Shown piece by piece: positions 16,208 to 23,019 of a stretch of DNA of 64,000 bases; position 1 is the first letter of the stretch; every line of letters starts with the position of its first letter. Origin of the DNA: UBA10161 sp964581105 (GTDB lineage: Archaea; Micrarchaeota; Micrarchaeia; Anstonellales; Anstonellaceae); contig CAZOMB010000001.1 of assembly GCA_964581105.1 (NCBI GenBank), positions 88,237-152,236 on the forward strand, written 5' to 3'. The notes under the pieces are model-generated. The model was not told the origin of the DNA and searched no databases. It saw only the letters and a program-made list of their open reading frames with translations. The translations under genes and the position numbers were made by a program.

Positions 16208-16971
16208 GGGAAATAGAAAAGAACTTTGAAACTGTGGCTTCAGTCATACTGGGAAAGCCAGTTGGCCAGCTTCAGGACTATGAAGAGTGGCTGCTTTCCT
16301 GTTCTCCAGAGGCAAGGATAGTTGAAAAAAAGTCAGTTGATAGTGGAAAAAGCGTATACTCATGCTCTGCCCCTTTCTTTTTGGACCTTGGTGACAGGGT
16401 GGTAAGGGTTGATGAAGCCCTGAAAAGAGGGCAAATGAAGCTTGGCGAAAAGGATGTCAATTCACTTTCCATTTCCAATGCTCCAAAGCTCCTTTCAGAA
16501 ATAAGCATAACAACCCCTGAGATAGTTTACGGGGAGAACTTTGGAACTGAAGAATGCTCTGCATATGGCCCGACTCAGCAATGCTTTAGGACAACTACAT
16601 GCTGGTTTTGCAAGCACATAGCATACAGCTACTGGACAAGGACCAGCAACAACTGTTTTGGCTGCTCGCTTGTGACAGACTGTTCATTTTGCATAAAGTG
16701 CTACAACTCAACAAAGCTTTTGCGCTGCTTAGAGGTAGATACTAGCAACAGCTGTGCAGACTGCCTGTTTTGCCATAACTGCGAAAATCTTTCTAACTGC
16801 ATGTTCTGCTTTAATGTGAAAAATTTGAGGTATGCTGTTGGAAATCAGGTGGTTGGGAAAGAGGAATACCTTAGGATAAGGGGCATCTTGTGCAGCAATA
16901 TACTTGAAAGCCTTGAGAAAAAGAAAAAGTTTGACCTTAGCATCTACAACATTGGATGCAGGAAGAATTAG
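16204..16971 (+). CDS. Cys-rich repeat protein, member C second half
   Basis: 255 aa, matching the second half of members A and B. It begins NFETVASVILGKPVGQLQDY and EEWLLSC, then has a very Cys-rich block (CWFCKHIAYSYW, CFGCSL, CSFCIKCYN) and the ending CADCLFCHNCENLSNCMFCF followed by RYAVGN. About 20 Cys residues, mostly in CxxC-like pairs, suggest metal binding or a disulfide-rich fold; no metal was shown. Translationally coupled to the first half. It ends 1 bp before the stop of the convergent uS10 gene. Confidence 0.75.
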   Translation: MREIEKNFETVASVILGKPVGQLQDYEEWLLSCSPEARIVEKKSVDSGKSVYSCSAPFFLDLGDRVVRVDEALKRGQMKLGEKDVNSLSISNAPKLLSEISITTPEIVYGENFGTEECSAYGPTQQCFRTTTCWFCKHIAYSYWTRTSNNCFGCSLVTDCSFCIKCYNSTKLLRCLEVDTSNSCADCLFCHNCENLSNCMFCFNVKNLRYAVGNQVVGKEEYLRIRGILCSNILESLEKKKKFDLSIYNIGCRKN

Positions 16972-16972
16972 C

Positions 16973-17278
16973 TTATTCAAGAGAGATTTTCACCTGTACA
17001 TTGTCAGGCACGCGCACTCTCATTATCTGCCTTAGGGTTCTTTCATCCCCAGCAACGTCAATAATGCGCTTGTGGACCCTCATCTGCCAGTGCTCATAAG
17101 TGTCTGAGCCGTCTCCGCACGGGGTCCTTCTGGTTGTGATTTCAAGCTTTTTGGTGGGAAGCGGAACTGGGCCTTTTATTTCAACTCCTGTCATTCTTGC
17201 AATTTCAACTATTTGCTTGCATACTTCCTCAAGCTCCTCAGGCGACTTGCCAATCAGCTTGATTCTTGCTTTTCCCAT
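16973..17278 (-). CDS. rps10: Ribosomal protein uS10
   Basis: 101 aa, the normal archaeal length. Motifs: ARIKLIGKSPEELEEVCKQI, GPVPLPTKKLEITTRRTPCG, HKRIIDVAGDERTLRQIM. Component of the 30S head. It follows EF-1A on the same strand, the usual archaeal tuf-rps10 order, but with a 114-nt gap containing two hairpins. Its start codon directly abuts one hairpin that holds the Shine-Dalgarno AGGGG in its loop and upper stem. Confidence 0.97.
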   Translation of the reverse strand: MGKARIKLIGKSPEELEEVCKQIVEIARMTGVEIKGPVPLPTKKLEITTRRTPCGDGSDTYEHWQMRVHKRIIDVAGDERTLRQIMRVRVPDNVQVKISLE

Positions 17279-17320
17279 GAAAATTTCCCCTGGAAATTTT
17301 CAGACATGCCCAAGGGCATG
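17279..17320 (-). promoter_or_regulatory. Two hairpins before uS10, one sequestering its ribosome binding site
   Basis: In mRNA sense, CATGCCC-AA-GGGCATG (17320-17305, 7-bp perfect stem) is followed by GAAAATTTCC-AGG-GGAAATTTTC (17301-17279, 10-bp perfect stem), and the ATG of uS10 follows immediately. AGGGG in the loop and upper stem would be the Shine-Dalgarno sequence. Opening or closing this stem could tune uS10 relative to EF-1A. The rest of the 17279-17392 gap shows nothing else. Confidence 0.5.
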
Positions 17321-17392
17321 CTGATCAATCCACCAATCGCTGTTCCAATCCTTTTGACCGGACACAACCAAAAAATCCATAAAATAAAAAAT

Positions 17393-18661
17393 TTACGCCT
17401 TTGGAGTTACATCAAGCACAACGCCTGCTGCAACTGTCTGGCCCATGTCCCTGATTGCAAACCTGCCAAGCGGAGGGAATTCTGAGAATTTTTCCACAAC
17501 TACTGGCTTGAGTGGCTTGATTTTCACTATTGCCACATCCCCTGACTTGAGAAAGTCTGGGTTTTTTGCAACAGTCTGGCCTGTTTTTGGGTCTTTTTTC
17601 TCCAAAAGCTCCACAAATGTTGCTGCTATCTGAGATGTGTGCAAGTGGAACACAGGAGTATAGCCCTTTCCAATTGCTGTTGGATGCTCAAGAACAACTA
17701 TTTGTGCCTTGAATTCAGCTGCAACTGTTGGCGGCTTGTCAACAGGGCCTACGACCTCTCCCCTTCTGACATCCTTTTTGTCGACGTTCTTTACATTAAA
17801 GCCAACATTGTCACCAGGCTTTGCCTCTTGCATCTCCTGGTGGTGCATTTCAATTTTCTTTACTTCGCCTTTTGCGCCAGAAGGCATGAAAACAACGTTC
17901 TGGTTGATTTTTAGAACTCCTGTCTCAACCCTTCCTACTGGCACTGTTCCATGCCCTGTGATTGTAAACACGTCCTGCACCGGGAGCCTGAGGGGCTTGT
18001 CAACAGGCTTTTCAGGCGCAATAAACTTGTCAAATGCCTCAAGCAGACTCGGGCCTGCATACCAGGCCATGTCCTTTGACTTTTCCTTGATGTTTGCCCC
18101 TGTGAAGCCAGAAATAGGTATTATTGGCACGCCATCCATCTTATAGCCAATGTTCTTGAGAAGGGTGGTGATGTTCATTTTCACCTCGTCAAACTTCACA
18201 TGGTCATAGTTGATTGCATCCATTTTGTTGACTGCAACTATTATCTGGTTGATTCCAAGCACTTTTGACAGGAAAGCATGCTCTTTTGTCTGTGCCTGCA
18301 CTCCTTCCTTTGCAGAGCAGACAATGACAGCTGCGTCTGCCTGTGATGCGCCTGTAATCATGTTTTTTACAAAGTCCCTGTGGCCAGGGGCATCAATGAT
18401 TGTAAAGTAGTGCTTGTTTGTTTGGAACTCCTTGTGCGTAAGGTCAATTGTCACTCCTCTTTCCCTTTCTTCCTTGAGGGTGTCCATGGTAAAGGCAAAC
18501 TCAAAGGTTGCCTTTCCTACCTTTTCTGCCTCTTCTTTGAGCTTTCTTAGCTGCTGCTCAGTAAGAGCCCCTGTCTCATACAGTATTCTTCCAACTGTAG
18601 TTGACTTGCCATGGTCCACGTGCCCGATAAATATCAGGTTAATGTGCTCTTTTTCTGCCAT
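17393..18661 (-). CDS. tuf: Translation elongation factor EF-1A (aEF1A)
   Basis: 422-aa GTPase that delivers aminoacyl-tRNA to the ribosome. G1 GHVDHGKST near residue 13, RGVTIDLTHKEF switch I, DAPGHRDFVKNMITGASQAD, NKMD, and beta-barrel domains II and III (TGHGTVPVGRVETG; FAIRDMGQTVAAGV). Slightly short but complete. Its promoter is probably the minus-strand CTTAAATAC at 18721-18729. uS10 lies downstream. Confidence 0.98.
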   Translation of the reverse strand: MAEKEHINLIFIGHVDHGKSTTVGRILYETGALTEQQLRKLKEEAEKVGKATFEFAFTMDTLKEERERGVTIDLTHKEFQTNKHYFTIIDAPGHRDFVKNMITGASQADAAVIVCSAKEGVQAQTKEHAFLSKVLGINQIIVAVNKMDAINYDHVKFDEVKMNITTLLKNIGYKMDGVPIIPISGFTGANIKEKSKDMAWYAGPSLLEAFDKFIAPEKPVDKPLRLPVQDVFTITGHGTVPVGRVETGVLKINQNVVFMPSGAKGEVKKIEMHHQEMQEAKPGDNVGFNVKNVDKKDVRRGEVVGPVDKPPTVAAEFKAQIVVLEHPTAIGKGYTPVFHLHTSQIAATFVELLEKKDPKTGQTVAKNPDFLKSGDVAIVKIKPLKPVVVEKFSEFPPLGRFAIRDMGQTVAAGVVLDVTPKA

Positions 18662-18851
18662 TTACATGCACCTCCAAATTTGCATAAACATTACTTTGAC
18701 CAAAACTTGACTCAACGTCAGTATTTAAGCCGAAGCAGGCTATATATTAGGGGTTGATTTTATAAACGTTGCGTAGGCGTGACAGAAGAGGGCTCATTTC
18801 TTTTTCTTCAGAGTGGAACTCGCTTCGCTCGCTCCACTTCAGAGAAAATCC
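18662..18851. other. Intergenic region: EF-1A promoter and hairpin terminators
   Basis: The 190-nt gap holds the minus-strand TATA of EF-1A (18721-18729), a second TATA-like TTTTATAAACG on the plus strand (18757-18767) with no gene behind it, and a strong imperfect hairpin at about 18811-18838 (AGTGGA...TCCACT with an inner CGCT/AGCG-rich stem). AAAATCC-TTA-GGATTTT at about 18843-18859 overlaps the end of the next minus-strand gene and may act as its terminator. Confidence 0.4.
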
Positions 18852-19298
18852 TTAGGATTTTTTCTTGCCAAAGTTCCCTCTTGGCTTTGGGGCTTTTATC
18901 TCTGGGAATGTTTTGGAGAGGGTTTGCCTGTCCAAATTGGTTTTAAAGCCCAAGGAGTCAAGCATGCTTTTTACAAGGTAGTTTTCTGCTATTGGCAAAT
19001 GCGCTGGGGTTGGGCATGCTGCCAAAAGCTCATTTTTCAGTTCAGTTGGCTTAAGTGTTGAGAGAGACTCAGAAAGAGATGTGAATGATTTTCTTTTTCC
19101 TTTAGTGAGCTTTTCTGCCATGGCTTCTATCTTTTGCTGGTTTATCCCAGTGAATTCATATGATTTCCTGCTCATTGTCTCTTCTATTCCTGCAAGTATT
19201 GCTGCTACTTCCTGGGGCGTTGTATTTTCCTCAATAAGTAGCTTTTTTATTACCATCCAGTCCTTGTAGCGGGCAGTGAATATTACTTCTTCACTCAT
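18852..19298 (-). CDS. Conserved hypothetical protein downstream of eL40
   Basis: 148 aa, soluble and mostly helical, with no signal peptide. It starts MSEEVIFTARYKDWMVIKKL, continues TPQEVAAILAGIEETMSRKS, and ends with a basic Gly/Lys tail. The ATG at 19298 follows AAGGTG at the right spacing; the GTG at 19307 is part of that site. From memory it resembles archaeal DUF2666 proteins, but this is uncertain. It sits 10 bp after eL40 in an apparent two-gene operon, so a translation-related role is possible. Confidence 0.55.
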   Translation of the reverse strand: MSEEVIFTARYKDWMVIKKLLIEENTTPQEVAAILAGIEETMSRKSYEFTGINQQKIEAMAEKLTKGKRKSFTSLSESLSTLKPTELKNELLAACPTPAHLPIAENYLVKSMLDSLGFKTNLDRQTLSKTFPEIKAPKPRGNFGKKKS

Positions 19299-19308
19299 TG
19301 GCGGCACC

Positions 19309-19461
19309 TTACTTTTTGACCCTGATGTCCTTTCTCTTTGGCCTCATCCACTTTGAGCCGCATTTCCTGCACTTTTCTGCTCCTCTCTTGTTCCTTGACT
19401 TGCATTTGCGGCATATGAATATGTTCATTATCTCTGCGTCTGCTTCTGGAAACTTACCCAT
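19309..19461 (-). CDS. rpl40e: Ribosomal protein eL40
   Basis: 50-aa zinc-ribbon protein of the 50S subunit: MGKFPEADAEIMNIFICRKC, with a second pair CRKCG. The four Cys (C-x2-C...C-x2-C) bind zinc. Archaeal eL40 is typically 48-52 aa with the PEAEARIFNKKIC pattern, which fits. The basic C-terminal half contacts rRNA. Promoter not obvious; the next gene follows within 10 bp. Confidence 0.95.
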   Translation of the reverse strand: MGKFPEADAEIMNIFICRKCKSRNKRGAEKCRKCGSKWMRPKRKDIRVKK

Positions 19462-19530
19462 GCTTTCACCTGTGTTTGTGTTTTCTTTTTACCAAAGTTT
19501 AAATGCTTATGCACGAACAAAGAAAGGTAT

Positions 19531-19650
19531 GCCCCTGTAGCTCATCGGTAGAGCGGCTGCCTTGTAAGCAGCAGGTAGTGGGTTCAATGGACCTTTTTCG
19601 GGATGCCTAAAAAGCTCCACCAAAAAGGTCTGAAAATCCCATCGGGGGCT
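19531..19650 (+). tRNA. tRNA-Thr(TGT) with T-loop intron
   Basis: Acceptor GCCCCTG/CGGGGGC, D-stem GCTC/GAGC, anticodon stem GCTGC/GCAGC with loop CTTGTAA (anticodon TGT), T-stem GTGGG/CCCAT, discriminator T. The intron (19589-19636, 48 nt, position 59/60) is flanked by a canonical bulge-helix-bulge: 4-bp TTCA (19583-19586)/TGAA (19631-19634), 3-nt bulges ATG and AAT, and a 9-bp inner helix GACCTTTTT/AAAAAGGTC. Its loop has the GCCTAAAAAGCTCCACC core shared with other tRNA introns here. TATA GTTTAAATG at about 19496-19504. Confidence 0.92.
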
Positions 19651-19672
19651 TTTTTTCCCTAGTGAAGACCTT

Positions 19673-21379
19673 TTATCTTACCCTTCTTTTTCTTTGGAGC
19701 TTAAAGGCATGCCTTATGATGTCCCACAGGAAAATTAGTGCTACCAAAAAGAGAACCTCATCAAGAAAACCGAATGGGAAAGGCAGCCTGAAGTATGAGA
19801 CTGTTTCTGGCACAATTTCTGACATCAGGATAAACAGGGCTGCAATTGCCAAATCCCTAAGTATTATGCTCTTGCTGCTTGCGTTTCTCTTGTGCCTTGC
19901 TATTGAGCTTGAAAGCTTGTCAATGACCGGCCTGATTCCTATGAATATTTCAATTGCAAAGTAGGCAATCAGCAAAAGGCCTAAAACAAGGGTAGATGCC
20001 TTTAGCTGGGCTTCAAGTTCTGCTGAAAGGCCGATAGAGCCTGCTAAAATGCGCAATACAACAAGTATTATTGCTATTATTGCAATTCTCCCTATTTTTG
20101 GCCTGATATTTCTGCAGCATGAGATTGAAACTTTCCAAAAGCTGCCTGACTGGGAAAAGTCCCTAACAATTCCTGTCAAGTATAATGAAAGAGAGTTAGC
20201 AGCAACCTTTAGCCTGGCCGGCACTTTTTTCTGGCCAAATTCATATAGTGATTCTTGCCTTCCAAGCAAAAGGGACGAGACTATTGCAGTTGCAACAACT
20301 CCGAATGAGCCGACTGCTATGAGAAGTGAAGAATACTCACCAACATATATTGAGGCAATGATAAGCGAGAACTCCCCGAGCACAACCATTGAGCTTGCAC
20401 CAAATACCGCGTTTTTGCCTGCAGAGCCTGTGAGGTAAAGAAGAATAAGGACTGAGAAAAAGCAGACAAGCAAAAATGCTGCAACAAGAGTTAGGGACAA
20501 TGGAAGATTTGCAAGGACTGCTGACGGGTCTACTCTCATGCCCAAGGAAAGGAAGAAGAAAGCTGCAAACATGAGGAGCAATGGCTTTATTGTCCTTTCA
20601 ATTGAACGCGAGTTTGGAAGTGATGATACTATGCTTCCTGCAAGAAATGCGCCAATTACAGGGGAAAGGCCAAATAGCGCAGTTATCATGCTCATAATAA
20701 GGCATAAGGAAAATGAGACAAAGATTGTGATTTCCTGGTTAAGGGTTGAGGTGAGCTTGTATATTGCATCTGCAACCGGCTTTCTTACAAGCATGTAAAA
20801 TGCGCCTATAAGCCCTAAAGATATCAGGATTGACTGGAACTTGTCGCCATATTCTGCCGTCCCTTCAAGGCTGGAAAAGAAGGTAATTGCCCCAACTGCC
20901 ACCAAGTCCTCAACTATGAGCATTGAAATCAAAAGAGGCAGAGTCTTGTGCTTGCCAAACCCTTTTCCCCAAACCACTTTGAAAAGGACTGCTGTGCTTG
21001 TGATTGCAATCATTGCGCCAATGAAAAGCGCTACTGTCAAGTCAAACCCAAAGTAAAGGGCAATTTCATAGCCAAAGAAAAAGAGGAGCCCCATTTTGAA
21101 AAGGGTTATTAGCACTGCCCTGAAGCCTGATTTTATTATCCTGAAAACTGAAAATTCTATTCCAACTGCAAAAAGAAGAAGTATTGCGCCAAGCTCAGAA
21201 AATGTCATTATCAGCTCATGGTCATCCACAAAGCCAAGCATGTTTGGCCCTGCAAGCATGCCAAATATCAGAAGGCCGACAACATAGGGCTGGCGCAGCT
21301 TTATTGAGAGTATTGTGCCAAGCAGGGCAAATATTATGAAAAAGGAAAACTGGAGAACTGTTGGGGATGTGATATCCAT
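19673..21379 (-). CDS. CPA2-family cation/proton antiporter (KefB/NapA-like)
   Basis: 568-aa membrane protein with about 12-13 helices in the N-terminal exchanger domain. Features: LLIFGMLAGPNMLGF, ELGAILLLFAVGIEF, the acidic transport site IVEDLVAVGAI, and a second half with DPSAVLANLPLS and VVLGEFSLIIAS. An extra C-terminal region with about three or four more hydrophobic helices (residues about 400-560) replaces the usual TrkA-N regulatory domain. It likely exchanges Na+ or K+ for H+. Convergent with tRNA-Thr; a short gap separates it from the coiled-coil protein gene upstream. Confidence 0.9.
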   Translation of the reverse strand: MDITSPTVLQFSFFIIFALLGTILSIKLRQPYVVGLLIFGMLAGPNMLGFVDDHELIMTFSELGAILLLFAVGIEFSVFRIIKSGFRAVLITLFKMGLLFFFGYEIALYFGFDLTVALFIGAMIAITSTAVLFKVVWGKGFGKHKTLPLLISMLIVEDLVAVGAITFFSSLEGTAEYGDKFQSILISLGLIGAFYMLVRKPVADAIYKLTSTLNQEITIFVSFSLCLIMSMITALFGLSPVIGAFLAGSIVSSLPNSRSIERTIKPLLLMFAAFFFLSLGMRVDPSAVLANLPLSLTLVAAFLLVCFFSVLILLYLTGSAGKNAVFGASSMVVLGEFSLIIASIYVGEYSSLLIAVGSFGVVATAIVSSLLLGRQESLYEFGQKKVPARLKVAANSLSLYLTGIVRDFSQSGSFWKVSISCCRNIRPKIGRIAIIAIILVVLRILAGSIGLSAELEAQLKASTLVLGLLLIAYFAIEIFIGIRPVIDKLSSSIARHKRNASSKSIILRDLAIAALFILMSEIVPETVSYFRLPFPFGFLDEVLFLVALIFLWDIIRHAFKLQRKRRVR

Positions 21380-21391
21380 TTTGATTACCTG

Positions 21392-22708
21392 TTATTTGAA
21401 AAGCCCTGATAAAGATGATAAGGAAACCATCTTCAGGAGCCTGCCTATTGACATTTTCAGGAGCCTTGCCTTGCCATCCTTGCAAAATACAAGCCATTTT
21501 TTCAAAAGCTTTATCATTGCCCTGCGCTTGAAAAGGCTCTTTTTCCTCTTGAGGAGCTTTTTGTAAAGCTGTGCCGGAAGCATGCCCTTTACGATTTTCT
21601 TTACCCTTTCTTCACTTTCCTCATCAAGCTGGGAAAGCCTGTATATTGTTTCATTCAGCTCTTTTTCAATCTCTTCATATTTCTTTATTAGTTCCTCTCT
21701 TCTTGCTATTATTTCCTTTACTACTGGTGGAGGTATGTTAAGCTCCCTTGCCTGTGCCATTATTTTCTGCTCCTCCTCCTGTGAAACTATGATTAGCTGC
21801 TGTTCTTTTTGTGCCTGCTGTATTGCCTGCTTCTCAACAGGCAGTGCTGCTTTTTCAGCTTGTTTGGCTTCCTGCTTTACCTTTTCCTCTACAGCCGTTT
21901 TTTCAGCAATTGCCTTTTCCTCTACAGCCGTTTTTTCAGCAATTGCCTTTTCTTCTGCTTTCTTTTGCTCAGTTGCCTGCTTTTGCATGATTTGCTGCTC
22001 TTTTTGAGGCTGCTGTGCCTCAAGGTGCGCAAGCTGCTTCTTTTTCTCCTCTGTTGCAATCCTGTATTGCTCGCTTTCCATTTTTTCTGCTGCCATCTGA
22101 ACGCAGTAAATGACAGCAGCATTCTGAGCCTTGCTTTCAAGCCCCATTGCAACAGCCTCTTCAGGGCTTGCTGGAAGCTGTGCCTTTGACTGTGATTCAA
22201 GCATTTCCTTGTCAGTCATGATTTCTGTCTTTGTTGCCTGTGCCTGCGTCTGCTTGAGGTCCTCATTGTAAAAGCTCCACACAGCCTGTGTTGTTTCCCT
22301 CTTTTTCTGCGGCTGGTCAGATACCTGGCTCTGCACGCTCTCAACAACTGTCCGGCTCCTTCCCAGCTGGTCTGCTGCGTTCTTTACCTGCTCAAGCTTC
22401 ATGGCATTTTGCACATACTTTATTGCCCTTTCATAGCCCCAGATGAAAGAGGCTGCATAGATTGCATTCTGTGCTCCAGGGGTAAGGGTCGACATAAAGC
22501 TTGATATTCCCCCCTTTTTGAACATCTTTTCTGTTTCTGAAAGCACTGCCACTATCTCATCATCTGTCCCAGAAGCAAGCTTATCGCTTGGAAGGTGAGC
22601 CTTGAGAAACTGCTTTATTTTGCCTGCCTTTACCTTGAGAATATAGTCTTTTCTTTCCTCTTCATCCTCGTCATCCCTTTTCTTTGCATAGAGCTGGAAG
22701 GCAAACAT
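21392..22708 (-). CDS. Charged coiled-coil protein of unknown function
   Basis: About 438 aa from the ATG at 22708, which follows AAAGGTG; the longer frame to 22780 has no Shine-Dalgarno. The N-terminal part (residues 20-130) is helical and more ordered (FLKAHLPSDKLASGTDDEIV, YAASFIWGYERAIKYVQNAM). The middle (about 190-330) is a Lys/Glu/Gln/Ala coiled coil containing an exact tandem 11-aa repeat, EKAIAEKTAVE. The end is basic with many Arg/Lys pairs (MLPAQLYKKLLKRKKSLF). No family recognised; a scaffold or nucleic-acid-associated protein is possible. Confidence 0.6.
   Translation of the reverse strand: MFAFQLYAKKRDDEDEEERKDYILKVKAGKIKQFLKAHLPSDKLASGTDDEIVAVLSETEKMFKKGGISSFMSTLTPGAQNAIYAASFIWGYERAIKYVQNAMKLEQVKNAADQLGRSRTVVESVQSQVSDQPQKKRETTQAVWSFYNEDLKQTQAQATKTEIMTDKEMLESQSKAQLPASPEEAVAMGLESKAQNAAVIYCVQMAAEKMESEQYRIATEEKKKQLAHLEAQQPQKEQQIMQKQATEQKKAEEKAIAEKTAVEEKAIAEKTAVEEKVKQEAKQAEKAALPVEKQAIQQAQKEQQLIIVSQEEEQKIMAQARELNIPPPVVKEIIARREELIKKYEEIEKELNETIYRLSQLDEESEERVKKIVKGMLPAQLYKKLLKRKKSLFKRRAMIKLLKKWLVFCKDGKARLLKMSIGRLLKMVSLSSLSGLFK
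21880..21945 (-). repeat. 33-bp tandem repeat inside the coiled-coil gene
   Basis: Two identical 33-bp units at 21880-21912 and 21913-21945, with the first bases of a third, encode two copies of an 11-residue Ala/Glu/Lys coiled-coil segment. Perfect DNA identity indicates recent slippage; copy number may vary between strains. Confidence 0.85.
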
Positions 22709-22743
22709 CTTGCGCACCTTTGTATTTTTCCCGCTTCGCAGGA

Positions 22744-22805
22744 AAAAATGCGGAGAATTGTCCTTGCAGACAAAAACCACATTTTTCTATCGAAAAATGC
22801 GGAGA
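22744..22805. repeat. 13-bp direct repeat at the 3' end of tRNA-Leu(TAG)
   Basis: AAAAATGCGGAGA occurs at 22744-22756 and again at 22793-22805, 49 bp apart. The second copy contains the acceptor 3' strand of the tRNA. Duplicated tRNA 3' ends often mark integration or deletion scars, but 13 bp is short and no integrase gene is near. Confidence 0.4.
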
Positions 22806-22957
22806 GGAGGATTTTTAGGCGAGTGTTTTTTTGGTGAAGCTTTTTAGGCATCCCAAAAAAGGTTCTCGGAACCCCCGTAGTCACTAGGACACAAGGTCCT
22901 AAGCCTTGCGCATTTGACCAGATTGCAGCACCACAAGGGCGACTCTGCCATCTCCGC
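22798..22957 (-). tRNA. tRNA-Leu(TAG) with D-arm and T-loop insertions
   Basis: Acceptor GCGGAGA/TCTCCGC; anticodon stem CAAGG/CCTTG with loop CTTAGGA (anticodon TAG); long variable arm; T-stem GGGGG/CCTCC; discriminator A. Compared with tRNA-Leu(GAG) at 28899, about 20 extra nt lie in the D-arm (about 22921-22942) between GCAGAG and TGGTCAAATGC. A second insertion of about 54 nt follows TTC of the T-loop (about 22815-22868). It has the GCCTAAAAAGCTTCACC core, complementary arms TTTTTTGG/CCAAAAAA and CGAG/CTCG. Exact splice points are uncertain. Confidence 0.82.
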
Positions 22958-23019
22958 AGCAATGATTGTGGCGGGTAAGCGTTAAAAATGCTGCATCCAA
23001 ATTGTATTCTGGTGTATTT

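Noticed and set aside
18757..18851. Plus-strand TATA with a possible small gene or RNA upstream of 18852
   Set aside because: No convincing open frame or conserved structure beyond hairpins that suit termination; kept only as intergenic description.
21880..21945. Tandem 33-bp units considered as a CRISPR array
   Set aside because: Units are contiguous without spacers and encode an in-frame peptide repeat; no cas genes in the window.
21582..22189. Plus-strand open frames opposite the coiled-coil gene
   Set aside because: Products are Cys/Phe/Ser low-complexity shadows of the Lys/Glu coiled-coil codons.
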